DNA of 8,283 bases from a bacterium (lineage in GTDB: Bacteria; Bdellovibrionota_C; UBA2361; OMII01). The stretch spans positions 1-8,283 of the forward strand of contig JAFMIS010000105.1 in NCBI GenBank assembly GCA_017853915.1, read 5' to 3'. A program made the position numbers and the translations under genes. A model generated the notes under the pieces. The model did no database searches, had not been told where the DNA came from, and saw only the letters and a program-made list of their open reading frames with translations. Positions 1 through 6,119 of the stretch are shown piece by piece; the first letter of the stretch is position 1; every line of letters begins with the position of its first letter.

Positions 1-2
1 TA

Positions 3-320
3 TTTGTGCCTGTAAGCCCTCTGGCGGTAACGGCTCTTTCTGGCGGATTGCTCGAGGGATTAGCAAGTTTCGTCAGCATTCTTTTAACTCTTAATATTCT
101 TCTCGGTGTGTTTAATCTCCTTCCGTTTCCTCCACTTGATGGTTATTCGGTTCTGGGACTCGTCCTTCCCGAGGATCTCTTCCTTCGTTTTTTGGAATTT
201 GTAAGGACACCAGGATTCTCCCTCGTCGGCCTGCTCGTCGCGTTGCAGGTGCTCCCGTATATGATCGGGCCGGTGATGAGATGCGCCGCGCGCGTCATCC
301 AATTAGTGCCGATGTGGTAA
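3..320 (+). CDS. Site-2 protease family (M50) membrane metalloprotease, C-terminal fragment
   Basis: This is the last 105 codons of an intramembrane zinc metalloprotease; the reading frame is open to the left edge, so the true start lies outside the window. The visible part has a hydrophobic segment (about residues 21-42 of the fragment) running into NLLPFPPLDG, the second conserved motif of M50/S2P enzymes. Its Asp (codon 138-140) would be the third zinc ligand; the HExxH motif would lie upstream, off the window. A second hydrophobic stretch follows near residues 70-90 and the protein ends soon after in VPMW. This short tail fits the compact bacterial site-2 protease family that lacks a PDZ domain, rather than RseP. 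Substrate unknown. It converges on mutM with an 84-bp gap in which I see no clear terminator hairpin. Confidence 0.85.
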   Translation, partial: FVPVSPLAVTALSGGLLEGLASFVSILLTLNILLGVFNLLPFPPLDGYSVLGLVLPEDLFLRFLEFVRTPGFSLVGLLVALQVLPYMIGPVMRCAARVIQLVPMW

Positions 321-404
321 GCCCATACCGCATGAAACTGTAGTGTGGGAGCCGCGGTGATGCTGATGGTGAGCACATACGACCTATGCTGATGAAATAT
401 CCAG

Positions 405-1235
405 CTACGCCGACGTGCGTCGGATGGCTCGGCGCCTCTGACACTTAGGGCAAAAGTGAGTTCCTCGTTGCCCAACGATAATTTTCTTTATGGGCGTTGA
501 ACATCGTTTGCAGGGCTCATCTTCACGACCATACACAGATGGAATATACATACCACCATCGACTACGCCATCTCCGAAATCCGTGCCTGCAAGAGTAATT
601 GCTGTTGTAAGGGTGCTTTTGATATTCGCGTGCAGGGCTTCAATGTGCTTAGTAGGAATTCGAGCCGCGCTCGTCAGGGGATGAATATTCGATTTCCAAA
701 GTACTTCATCCGCGTAAATGTTCCCGATACCCGCCAAGACCGATTGATTGAGAAGAAGTGGTTTAATACTTCCTCTGTGGCGCTGAAGAATTTGAGTTAG
801 AAAACTCACGGTGCATTCGTCTGATAAAGGCTCGATCCCGAGCTTTCCAACTACTTCTTGTGGATCGCGGCACAGGTAGATGCGCCCAAATTTGCGAGGA
901 TCACTAAACCGGATACTTTTATCGTTATCGAGATACAATAGGACTCGATCGTGAGCTCCAATAGGAAGATCCTTAGATACGACGTCAAACGAACCGCTCA
1001 TTCTCAGGTGAGCGAAGAGAAACCGTTTGGAGCGGTGCTCAATAGAGATTCCGATAAACTTTCCTCTGCGAAAGATATCCTGTATCTCGGCGCCTACGAT
1101 CTCATCAATAAAACGCCGAGGGGTCGATGTTGCAATGGTGCGTGCCCACGAGACCTTGGCATCGATGATTCGAGCGCCGAGCACTCTATCTCTAAGATAT
1201 CGTGCGGTCGTTTCCACCTCGGGAAGTTCTGGCAT
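405..1235 (-). CDS. mutM: Formamidopyrimidine-DNA glycosylase (Fpg/MutM)
   Basis: Base-excision repair enzyme that removes 8-oxoguanine and formamidopyrimidines from DNA and cleaves the abasic site by beta,delta-elimination. The 276-residue protein is the usual length. The start is fixed by the N-terminal MPELPEVE: Pro2 is the catalytic nucleophile after Met removal and Glu3 is the general acid. Further family landmarks are Lys59 in RRGKF, Met79 in LRMSG (the void-filling residue), Arg114 in DPRKFG, and GNIYADE near 171-177 in the helix-two-turn-helix. The C-terminal zinc finger has Cys242, Cys245, Cys262 and Cys265, with Arg257 in the beta-hairpin loop. All catalytic and zinc residues are present, so it should be active; the zinc finger and MPELPEVE favour Fpg over Nei. 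A weak purine-rich run (gagag) lies about 13 nt upstream. It is divergent from the fapA operon and seems to be transcribed alone. Confidence 0.97.
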   Translation of the reverse strand: MPELPEVETTARYLRDRVLGARIIDAKVSWARTIATSTPRRFIDEIVGAEIQDIFRRGKFIGISIEHRSKRFLFAHLRMSGSFDVVSKDLPIGAHDRVLLYLDNDKSIRFSDPRKFGRIYLCRDPQEVVGKLGIEPLSDECTVSFLTQILQRHRGSIKPLLLNQSVLAGIGNIYADEVLWKSNIHPLTSAARIPTKHIEALHANIKSTLTTAITLAGTDFGDGVVDGGMYIPSVYGREDEPCKRCSTPIKKIIVGQRGTHFCPKCQRRRAIRRTSA

Positions 1236-1335
1236 AAGCGATGCTGCTCTCTGAATAGTCGCGAGACGGTATCAAATTTTGTTTTACAGCGCCAAGAGCA
1301 ATAAATCGCCTTATTTAGGTAGGTTACAGCTGGCT

Positions 1336-1364
1336 TTGGCTTCGCTAGCACGAAGAGAGTTAAT
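1336..1364 (+). promoter_or_regulatory. Weak candidate promoter for the fapA-CBS operon
   Basis: TTGGCT (1336-1341) and GTTAAT (1359-1364) are separated by 17 bp, each matching 4 of 6 positions of the sigma70 consensus. They lie about 90 bp before fapA inside the 220-bp mutM/fapA divergent gap (1236-1455). The match is modest, and AT-rich gaps give such pairs by chance. I see nothing else strong in this gap and no convincing mutM promoter. Confidence 0.2.
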
Positions 1365-1455
1365 TTTTTTAGGTATTTAGACGATCCATTCGGTAGGAGA
1401 ACTAATCCAGCTGGGCGAGCACAGCCCGGTTTAATTTTGAAGAAACACACCGCGT

Positions 1456-2907
1456 ATGCGCGTTGTCCACAAGGTTGAAGATACAGTCAAAATCCTTGAG
1501 CTATCGATTTCCGACGATCGACAGAAGCTGTTCGCGCGCGTTACTCCAAAGGACGAGTATGATCTTGCGACCGTAGAAGATCTTGTGGCGAACATTAGCG
1601 CGATTGCGCCCGCAGAGCTTCTTGAAATGGATGTGATCAAAGATATCTGTCAGGAGCTCACGCATCAAAAGGGGTGCGAGTCTCGACGTGTGGCTCGCGG
1701 TCGGGAGCCGCAAACCGGTAGAGACGGAAAGCTTGTATGGCTGGTCCGACGATTCCGGCCCGGAAAGGGCTCGAACGAAGAGCGTGAGTTTGCGGACCTC
1801 TTTACCCTCGGCCTATTCGAGAACATCGAAAAGGGCATGGAGATAGCTCGAATCTACAAGCCAGCCAATGGAACAGCGGGCGTTGATGTCTTGGGCAAGG
1901 AGATCCCGGCGCGGGCGGGCAAGCCGTTTGCCGCTCGAGTAGATAAGAGCGTTGAACTCAGAGGCGAACCTGAGCGGAATAACTACACGTCGGTGATCGC
2001 CGCAATCGCGGGATATGTTCATGACGAGGGGGATAAGTTCGCTGTTCGTGACACCCTCGTGATATCAGGAAATCTTGATTGGAATATGGGGCATATTGAT
2101 TTTATTGGAAATGTGAGGGTGTCGGGGGATGTCCAAAAAGGATTCCACATCAAGGCCCGGGGAAGTATCGAGATCATGGGTGGCGTGCTGGGAGAGAATG
2201 TTCTCACGAGTCAGCAGTCGATAACTGTCAAAGGATTTCACCAGGGCTTCGAGAAATCTCTCGTGAGCGCGAAAGGTGATTACTTCGTTGGAATAGCGCA
2301 TGGAGTTGCTGCTGATATCGGCGGTAACATCTTCATTGCGCGGGAGGCGCGTGACTGTCAGCTTCGTTCCGGTATGGCGGTACACGCTTCCGGCGCCGCG
2401 ATTGTTGGTGGGAGTGTGTGGTGCGTGAGGGGCCTTGAAGCGAAAACGATTGGGAATGAGGCGGGAGTAAAAACAATTATCGAGCTGAGAAATGAATTGG
2501 AGGTCACGAAAGAGTATCGGGACCTGTCTGAAAATATCAAAAAGCATGAGGCCGCTGCCGCTGCCCTCGAACTTCACATCGGCCCATACCTCAAAAATCG
2601 ACAGCGCGTGCCTCTCTTGAAGAATCAGTTTCGTGTGAAGATAGCCGCTCTCTTGAGCAAATATGATGAGGTGTCACAGTCTCTTGAGCGGTTACGTGAC
2701 AAGGAGCGCGGCATGCGAGAATCAAAGCCGGTTGAGGGGGACGCGCGAGTAAGCGTGATCGGGCATGTGTATGCGGGCGCGGAGTTGGGCGCTGTCGATG
2801 CCCGACTGCCAATTCTTGAAAGCGTGGCTGGTCCGGTCAGTTATCGTCGTTCCGGGGCGCAAGGGGAATGGAATTCGGAGCCGTTTCAGACAATAAAAAG
2901 AGGATGA
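1456..2907 (+). CDS. FapA-like DUF342 protein with beta-helix domain and coiled coil
   Basis: The 483-residue protein belongs to the DUF342/flagellar assembly protein A family. Family hallmarks are the block at about 127-156 (GMEIARIY, then GTAGVDVLGKEIPARAG). After it comes a central run of short glycine-punctuated strands at about 200-330 (such as GNVRVSGDVQKG and ARGSIEIMGGV), typical of the right-handed beta-helix. A charged helical segment at about 345-420 probably forms a coiled coil, and a C-terminal beta part (VIGHVYAGAELGA) closes the protein. It has no signal peptide or membrane segment, so it is likely cytoplasmic. The function is poorly known; in Vibrio vulnificus FapA influences flagellar assembly and binds EIIA-Glc, which need not apply here. 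The ATG at 1456 has only a distant gaagaa (1439-1444), so the start is moderately sure. It is followed 3 bp later by a CBS-domain gene, implying co-translation. Confidence 0.88.
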   Translation: MRVVHKVEDTVKILELSISDDRQKLFARVTPKDEYDLATVEDLVANISAIAPAELLEMDVIKDICQELTHQKGCESRRVARGREPQTGRDGKLVWLVRRFRPGKGSNEEREFADLFTLGLFENIEKGMEIARIYKPANGTAGVDVLGKEIPARAGKPFAARVDKSVELRGEPERNNYTSVIAAIAGYVHDEGDKFAVRDTLVISGNLDWNMGHIDFIGNVRVSGDVQKGFHIKARGSIEIMGGVLGENVLTSQQSITVKGFHQGFEKSLVSAKGDYFVGIAHGVAADIGGNIFIAREARDCQLRSGMAVHASGAAIVGGSVWCVRGLEAKTIGNEAGVKTIIELRNELEVTKEYRDLSENIKKHEAAAAALELHIGPYLKNRQRVPLLKNQFRVKIAALLSKYDEVSQSLERLRDKERGMRESKPVEGDARVSVIGHVYAGAELGAVDARLPILESVAGPVSYRRSGAQGEWNSEPFQTIKRG

Positions 2908-2910
2908 GCT

Positions 2911-3411
2911 ATGGAAAAGAAAGACTTGCTACACAACATTCAGGAAGCATGTGTTCTGGGAATTCAGCTTATTCCCCCCACTATTCTGTGCGACAGTATC
3001 GGCTCGATAGGATTGAAAGATCCCCTCGTGGTTAGTCCGACGACCAGTCTCTCGGAATGCTTTGCATTGATGCAGAAGCATCACGTGGGAAGCCTCCTTA
3101 TCACGGGCGCGGATGGAAGACTTGAGGGGATATTCACCGAACGCGACTGTTTAATGAAGGTGGTGGGTAAACTTAGTGACTATTCGAACGTTGCGGTTTT
3201 GGATGTTATGACCAAGAAGCCAATTCGTGAACGGCCCGAGGCTTCTTTGGCGTTTGCGATTAACTTGATGTCCAATGGCGGTTTTCGCCATATCCCCATA
3301 GTGGACCAGGATGATGTGCCGATAGGAATTATTTCTGTGCGAGATGTTGTTGATCACATCGTCAAAAAGATGCTTTCAGCCATTTACGAAGCCGTTGAGA
3401 GTAGGGGCTGA
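2911..3411 (+). CDS. Two-CBS-domain protein (putative nucleotide sensor)
   Basis: A 166-residue soluble protein made almost entirely of a CBS pair. CBS1 spans about 36-92 and CBS2 about 97-152. Each ends in the usual Gly-hydrophobic-x-Ser/Thr-x-x-Asp ribose-binding signature: GIFTERD at about 73-79 and GIISVRD at about 139-145. CBS pairs commonly bind AMP, ADP, ATP or SAM and act as energy or metabolite sensors; the ligand here cannot be read from sequence. The first ~35 residues and the last ~14 (a helix after VDHI) lie outside the domains and may contact a partner; no enzymatic or DNA-binding domain is attached. The start is well set: ATG 2911 has aagagg at 2898-2903, inside the end of the fapA-like gene whose stop is 2905-2907. 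That spacing suggests translational coupling, so FapA is the prime candidate partner. Confidence 0.92.
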   Translation: MEKKDLLHNIQEACVLGIQLIPPTILCDSIGSIGLKDPLVVSPTTSLSECFALMQKHHVGSLLITGADGRLEGIFTERDCLMKVVGKLSDYSNVAVLDVMTKKPIRERPEASLAFAINLMSNGGFRHIPIVDQDDVPIGIISVRDVVDHIVKKMLSAIYEAVESRG

Positions 3412-3422
3412 TAGGCTTAAGC

Positions 3423-3464
3423 GGCGCCCGACCCGGGCGCCCTCCAAGAGGCCTCCGAGGAATT
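3423..3464 (+). repeat. 42-bp hairpin repeat, copy 1
   Basis: The first 19 bases form a perfect 8-bp stem with a 3-nt loop: ggcgcccg (3423-3430), acc, cgggcgcc (3434-3441). Two tandem mini-palindromes follow, cctc-caa-gagg (3441-3451 with 1-base sharing) and cctc-c-gagg (3452-3460), then aatt. It is identical over all 42 bases to copy 2, 236 bp downstream. No T-run follows the stem, so it is not a standard intrinsic terminator even though it sits 12 bp after the CBS gene stop. Confidence 0.9.
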
Positions 3465-3517
3465 GCATTGTGCTCGCTGATCTTATTGTGAATTCATCAA
3501 TCCCGAGGGTGAAAACG

Positions 3518-3556
3518 TACCGCTGGCGCTCCGCGCCCTCCAATAAACAAGCGGTA
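3518..3556. repeat. Nested hairpin with ctccaa tail
   Basis: An inner perfect hairpin, ggcgc-tcc-gcgcc (3525-3537), is followed by ctccaa (3538-3543), the same tail seen after the main stem of the 42-bp repeats. It is enclosed by a 7-bp inverted repeat, taccgct (3518-3524) and agcggta (3550-3556). This looks like a diverged member of the same hairpin family. Confidence 0.65.
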
Positions 3557-3560
3557 TAAC

Positions 3561-3573
3561 GGCGCGGTGCGCC
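3561..3573. repeat. Small GC-rich hairpin
   Basis: Perfect 5-bp stem with a 3-nt loop: ggcgc-ggt-gcgcc. It has the same size as the hairpin 36 bp upstream, with a different loop. It lies between the two 42-bp copies and has no T-run. Confidence 0.55.
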
Positions 3574-3587
3574 TTACGACAGTGTTT

Positions 3588-3611
3588 TTGGAGGGCGGCC
3601 GGTCCGGCCGC
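3588..3611 (-). repeat. Inverted member of the hairpin family
   Basis: ttggagggc (3588-3596) is the exact reverse complement of the gccctccaa seen after the stem in the 42-bp repeats. It runs into a strong palindrome: gcggccg (3595-3601), gtc, cggccgc (3605-3611). Read on the minus strand this is a stem followed by the shared tail, that is, a related unit in opposite orientation, as in BIME arrays. Confidence 0.65.
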
Positions 3612-3658
3612 TGGCTGTAGGATAAACCAGTGATGTTATCGGTACTGCGCGACATTTA

Positions 3659-3700
3659 GGCGCCCGACCCGGGCGCCCTCCAAGAGGCCTCCGAGGAATT
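3659..3700 (+). repeat. 42-bp hairpin repeat, copy 2
   Basis: Identical in all 42 positions to copy 1 at 3423-3464, including the 8-bp stem (3659-3666 with 3670-3677), the ctccaa tail and the two mini-palindromes. The flanking bases differ at both ends, so the repeat unit is sharply bounded. It ends 10 bp before the hppA terminator. Confidence 0.9.
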
Positions 3701-3710
3701 TAAGACGCAT

Positions 3711-3740
3711 AAAAAAGGGCCGCCTTGCGGCAGCCCTTTT
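3711..3740 (-). terminator. Intrinsic terminator of hppA, possibly bidirectional
   Basis: aaaagggc (3713-3720) pairs with gccctttt (3733-3740), and the inner bases can extend the stem (gccgc/gcggc around loop ctt). On the minus strand the hairpin is followed by six T's (3716-3711), beginning 38 nt after the hppA stop. On the plus strand only four T's follow, so it may also stop the fapA-CBS transcript. Confidence 0.85.
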
Positions 3741-3777
3741 AATGTAACTATTAGAATGGATCTAGTAGACCCTTGCT

Positions 3778-5847
3778 CTACGACAGAAGTGGCGCGATGA
3801 GCAGAGAGAGAATAGAAACCATTTTAATAAGGATGTTGAGAGATGGCCCAGAGGTATCCTTGAATGGATCACCGATGGTGTCTCCCACAACAGCCGCTTT
3901 GTGAGCGTCTGACCCCTTCTTCTCACCCTCCACGAGTCCTTGCTCGATGAATTTCTTGGCGTTATCCCAAGAACCACCGGTGTTGGACATGAAGATACCG
4001 AGCACTACGCCGACAACTGTGGTTCCTAACAGGAGCCCCGCGAGAGCGGCCGCGCCCATTGTAAAACCAACAACGATTGGAGTGATGAAAGCTATCAGAC
4101 CCGGAGCGCGCATCTCGCTGAGAGCGGCCTTGGTTGAGATTTCGACGCATCGAGACACATCCGGCTTAACGCCTTCGCGGCCCTCAAGAAGACCAGCGAT
4201 CTCTCGGAACTGACGTCGGATCTCCGTTACAATCAAAGAAGCCGCACGCCCCACCGATTGCATCGTAAAGCATACCACCAGCCCTGGCAGCATCGCTCCA
4301 ACGAATACACCGGCGATAAGCATCGGATTGGTGATGCTCAGGTCGATGGCCTTGTTAGCGGCTGTAAAGGTTTGTGTATACGCTCCGAATACCGCGAGTG
4401 CCGTGAGGCCCGCGGAACCGATCGCGAAACCCTTTCCGATCGCCGCTGTTGTGTTACCAAGAGCGTCGAGCTTATCGGTGATTGCCCGAGTTTCAGCACC
4501 GAGGTGCGCCATCTCGGAGATTCCACCGGCGTTATCAGCGATTGGCCCGTAGGCGTCGATCGTCATAACGATACCGGTGGTAGCAAGCATCGCCACGCCG
4601 GCGAGAGCTACTCCATACACGCCCGCGAAGTAGTTTGAAACCAGCACCGCCGCGACGATGATTATTAATGGGAGAGCAACGCTGCGGAAACCAACGGCGA
4701 TGCCGCTAATGACGCATGTCGCTGGGCCCGTCTTAGAGGCGGTGATGATCTCGTACACAGGCTTTGAGGAGGTGTAGTACTCAGTCGTCAAACCGATCCC
4801 CATACCGCAGAGAGTCCCAAACAGCACCGGCCACCACAGGCTGAGATTGACTGGGGTGATTACGAAGAGACCGAAGCATGCGGCTACAAAGATTACTGAA
4901 GCCAGCAATATGCTGGTTCTTAAAGCCTTTGCTGGGTCACCATCCTTAAGAAGCGCCATCCACTTGATCGAGATGAACGAGGCGATCGCGCCCAGTAGTC
5001 CGAGCGTGAGCGGTGTGGCCATGAGCCAAATCCTGAAAGTTTCCTCAGAAGCGCCAGCAACTGTTGGATCAAAACTTGTCAGAGATTTAACGGCGTCTGA
5101 GCTGAGAGTCGCGGCGAGCGCCAGGCATCCGATTAAGCAAGTCACGTATGACTCAAAGATATCAGCGCCCATACCAGCAACGTCACCGACATTGTCACCA
5201 ACGTTGTCCGCGATAACTCCAGGATTTCGAGGATCATCTTCCGGAATACCAGCTTCGACTTTACCGACGAGGTCCGAACCAACATCAGCAGCTTTAGTGT
5301 AGATTCCACCACCAACTCGCGCGAATAGCGCTACGGATGATGCTCCCATGGCGAATCCGATGATTGGCTCATGATGAAGAGGGGTTCCAAATTTGAGGAA
5401 CAAGAGACCAACACCGATGAGACCGAGGGCAGCAACGGTAAGTCCCATCACCGCGCCGCCGTTGAACGCGACCATCAGAGCCTGGCCAGGATTTTTCTCT
5501 GAGGCGGCATGAGCGGTGCGAACGTTCGCCATAGTCGCCGAGCGCATACCCAAGTATCCGGCCAGCAGAGAGCTTGCGGCACCAAAAGCGAACGAGAGCG
5601 CCGTGGGAAGTTTAAGAGCCCACCAGATCGCCAGAAACGCGCAGATAATGAACACAGAGAGGTACTGCGCCTGCTGTTTGAGATACGCGATGGCGCCATC
5701 TCGAATAGCCTCACTGATCTCCTGCATCCGGGCGTTACCTGCCGGAAGAGCTTTTATCTTCGTGTACAGAGAGTACGCGAGCGCGAAGGCTATCAGGCCG
5801 AAAATCGGGGTGGCCCACTTCAGAATAAAAAAGATTTTTTGATCCAT
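3778..5847 (-). CDS. hppA: Membrane-bound ion-translocating pyrophosphatase, K+-dependent type
   Basis: Integral membrane enzyme that hydrolyses pyrophosphate and pumps H+ and/or Na+. The 689 residues, with about 16 hydrophobic segments, match the family. Substrate-site motifs are intact: TKAADVG and the EAGIPEDDPRNP block (about 184-209), the doubled DNVGD at 214-222, DAYGPIADNAGG from 431, and GDTIGDPFKDTSGPSLN from about 655. In GNTTAAIGKG the key position is Ala468 with Gly471, the pattern of K+-dependent enzymes (K+-independent ones have Lys and Thr). Glu232 in DIFESY is at the Na+-PPase glutamate position, but some H+ pumps share this, so the pumped ion is not settled. I chose ATG 5847 over GTG 5853 because GGTGA just upstream is well placed to pair with 16S rRNA. 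It has its own promoter and terminator, so it is probably monocistronic. Confidence 0.97.
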   Translation of the reverse strand: MDQKIFFILKWATPIFGLIAFALAYSLYTKIKALPAGNARMQEISEAIRDGAIAYLKQQAQYLSVFIICAFLAIWWALKLPTALSFAFGAASSLLAGYLGMRSATMANVRTAHAASEKNPGQALMVAFNGGAVMGLTVAALGLIGVGLLFLKFGTPLHHEPIIGFAMGASSVALFARVGGGIYTKAADVGSDLVGKVEAGIPEDDPRNPGVIADNVGDNVGDVAGMGADIFESYVTCLIGCLALAATLSSDAVKSLTSFDPTVAGASEETFRIWLMATPLTLGLLGAIASFISIKWMALLKDGDPAKALRTSILLASVIFVAACFGLFVITPVNLSLWWPVLFGTLCGMGIGLTTEYYTSSKPVYEIITASKTGPATCVISGIAVGFRSVALPLIIIVAAVLVSNYFAGVYGVALAGVAMLATTGIVMTIDAYGPIADNAGGISEMAHLGAETRAITDKLDALGNTTAAIGKGFAIGSAGLTALAVFGAYTQTFTAANKAIDLSITNPMLIAGVFVGAMLPGLVVCFTMQSVGRAASLIVTEIRRQFREIAGLLEGREGVKPDVSRCVEISTKAALSEMRAPGLIAFITPIVVGFTMGAAALAGLLLGTTVVGVVLGIFMSNTGGSWDNAKKFIEQGLVEGEKKGSDAHKAAVVGDTIGDPFKDTSGPSLNILIKMVSILSLLIAPLLS

Positions 5848-5849
5848 AA

Positions 5850-5854
5850 TCACC
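5850..5854 (-). promoter_or_regulatory. Ribosome binding site of hppA
   Basis: On the minus strand GGTGA lies 2 nt before ATG 5847. It complements the TCACC part of the 16S rRNA 3' end, giving the same register as a full AGGAGGTGA site. This supports the ATG over the in-frame GTG at 5853, which has no such site. Confidence 0.55.
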
Positions 5855-5946
5855 AGCTACTAGCTTAATGTTGTTGTTACCATCTTTAGCGAGCGCTCAC
5901 CGACCTCTGGAGGGAGGGGCTACAGCAGATAACTAACGATGTAAGT

Positions 5947-5962
5947 GCTTGAAAAAACAAGC
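5947..5962. other. Hairpin at the predicted 5' end of the hppA transcript
   Basis: Perfect 5-bp stem gcttg (5947-5951) and caagc (5958-5962) with a six-A loop (six U's in the hppA RNA), extendable by a G-T and a G-C pair. It begins about 8 nt after the -10 box at 5970-5975, so it would form the very start of the hppA mRNA. Such 5' hairpins can slow RNA decay; that role is inferred. Confidence 0.45.
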
Positions 5963-5969
5963 GCCGTGG

Positions 5970-5997
5970 ATTCTAGCCGTTATGACAGAAGAGTCAA
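5970..5997 (-). promoter_or_regulatory. Sigma70-like promoter of hppA
   Basis: On the minus strand TTGACT (5997-5992) and TAGAAT (5975-5970) are 16 bp apart. Each matches the sigma70 consensus at 5 of 6 positions. The predicted start near 5963 leaves a leader of about 115 nt before ATG 5847. It lies in the 272-bp gap after ettA, which suggests hppA is not dependent on ettA transcription. Confidence 0.65.
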
Positions 5998-6025
5998 CCC
6001 ACTGCAGCGCAAAGAGCAGGAAGTT

Positions 6026-6080
6026 TTGCCAAGGGGATGATGACCTCTATGATGCTGATTAGATTAGAATTCTTTGGCAA
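6026..6080. repeat. 7-bp inverted repeat downstream of ettA
   Basis: ttgccaa (6026-6032) and ttggcaa (6074-6080) are perfect inverted copies, 41 nt apart, starting 40 bp past the ettA stop on the minus strand. The minus-strand arm is followed by aaacttcc, not a T-run, so it is not a normal terminator. It could be the closing stem of an RNA structure or an operator pair, or chance. Confidence 0.3.
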
Positions 6081-6119
6081 CGCGAGGGGCTCTCACCGTC
6101 ACACTTCACGCGCCGACTC

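Larger units (their letters stand above)
3412..3777. other. 366-bp non-coding stretch with hairpin repeat cluster
   Basis: The region lies between the CBS gene stop and the hppA stop, two convergent genes. I find no plausible gene in it. It holds two identical 42-bp repeats, three other GC-rich hairpins sharing ctccaa or its complement, and a terminator next to hppA. The parts between hairpins (about 3465-3517 and 3614-3658) show nothing I can name. The organisation resembles REP/BIME-type extragenic palindromes, although no transposase is visible here. Confidence 0.75.

Noticed and set aside
1395..1434. Shine-Dalgarno-like aggaga (1395-1400) and a short leader peptide before fapA
   Set aside because: The only codon at a suitable distance is CTG at 1411, giving seven codons before TAA. 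No ATG, GTG or TTG fits.
1411..1440. Terminator-like gggc/gccc hairpin followed by a T-rich run just before fapA
   Set aside because: The stem is only 4 bp with a 7-nt loop and the T-run is interrupted, so it is too weak to call.
3423..3441. First repeat stem as an intrinsic terminator of the fapA-CBS operon
   Set aside because: The stem is strong but is followed by ctccaagagg rather than a T-run, and the same unit recurs 236 bp later. The hairpin at 3711-3740 is the better terminator.
3344..3559. 71-codon plus-strand open frame overlapping the CBS gene end and repeat copy 1
   Set aside because: It overlaps the real gene in another frame, has arginine/proline-rich content from the GC-rich repeat, and has no recognisable domain.
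3412..3700. Integron attC sites or a CRISPR array
   Set aside because: The repeats lack attC core sites (RYYYAAC/GTTRRRY), there are only two full copies, and the 194-bp interval holds other hairpins rather than a spacer-sized sequence.
4847..5302. 151-codon plus-strand open frame inside hppA
   Set aside because: It is an antisense shadow of a strongly conserved membrane protein gene, rich in Ser, Ala and Pro as expected from the complement of such codons.
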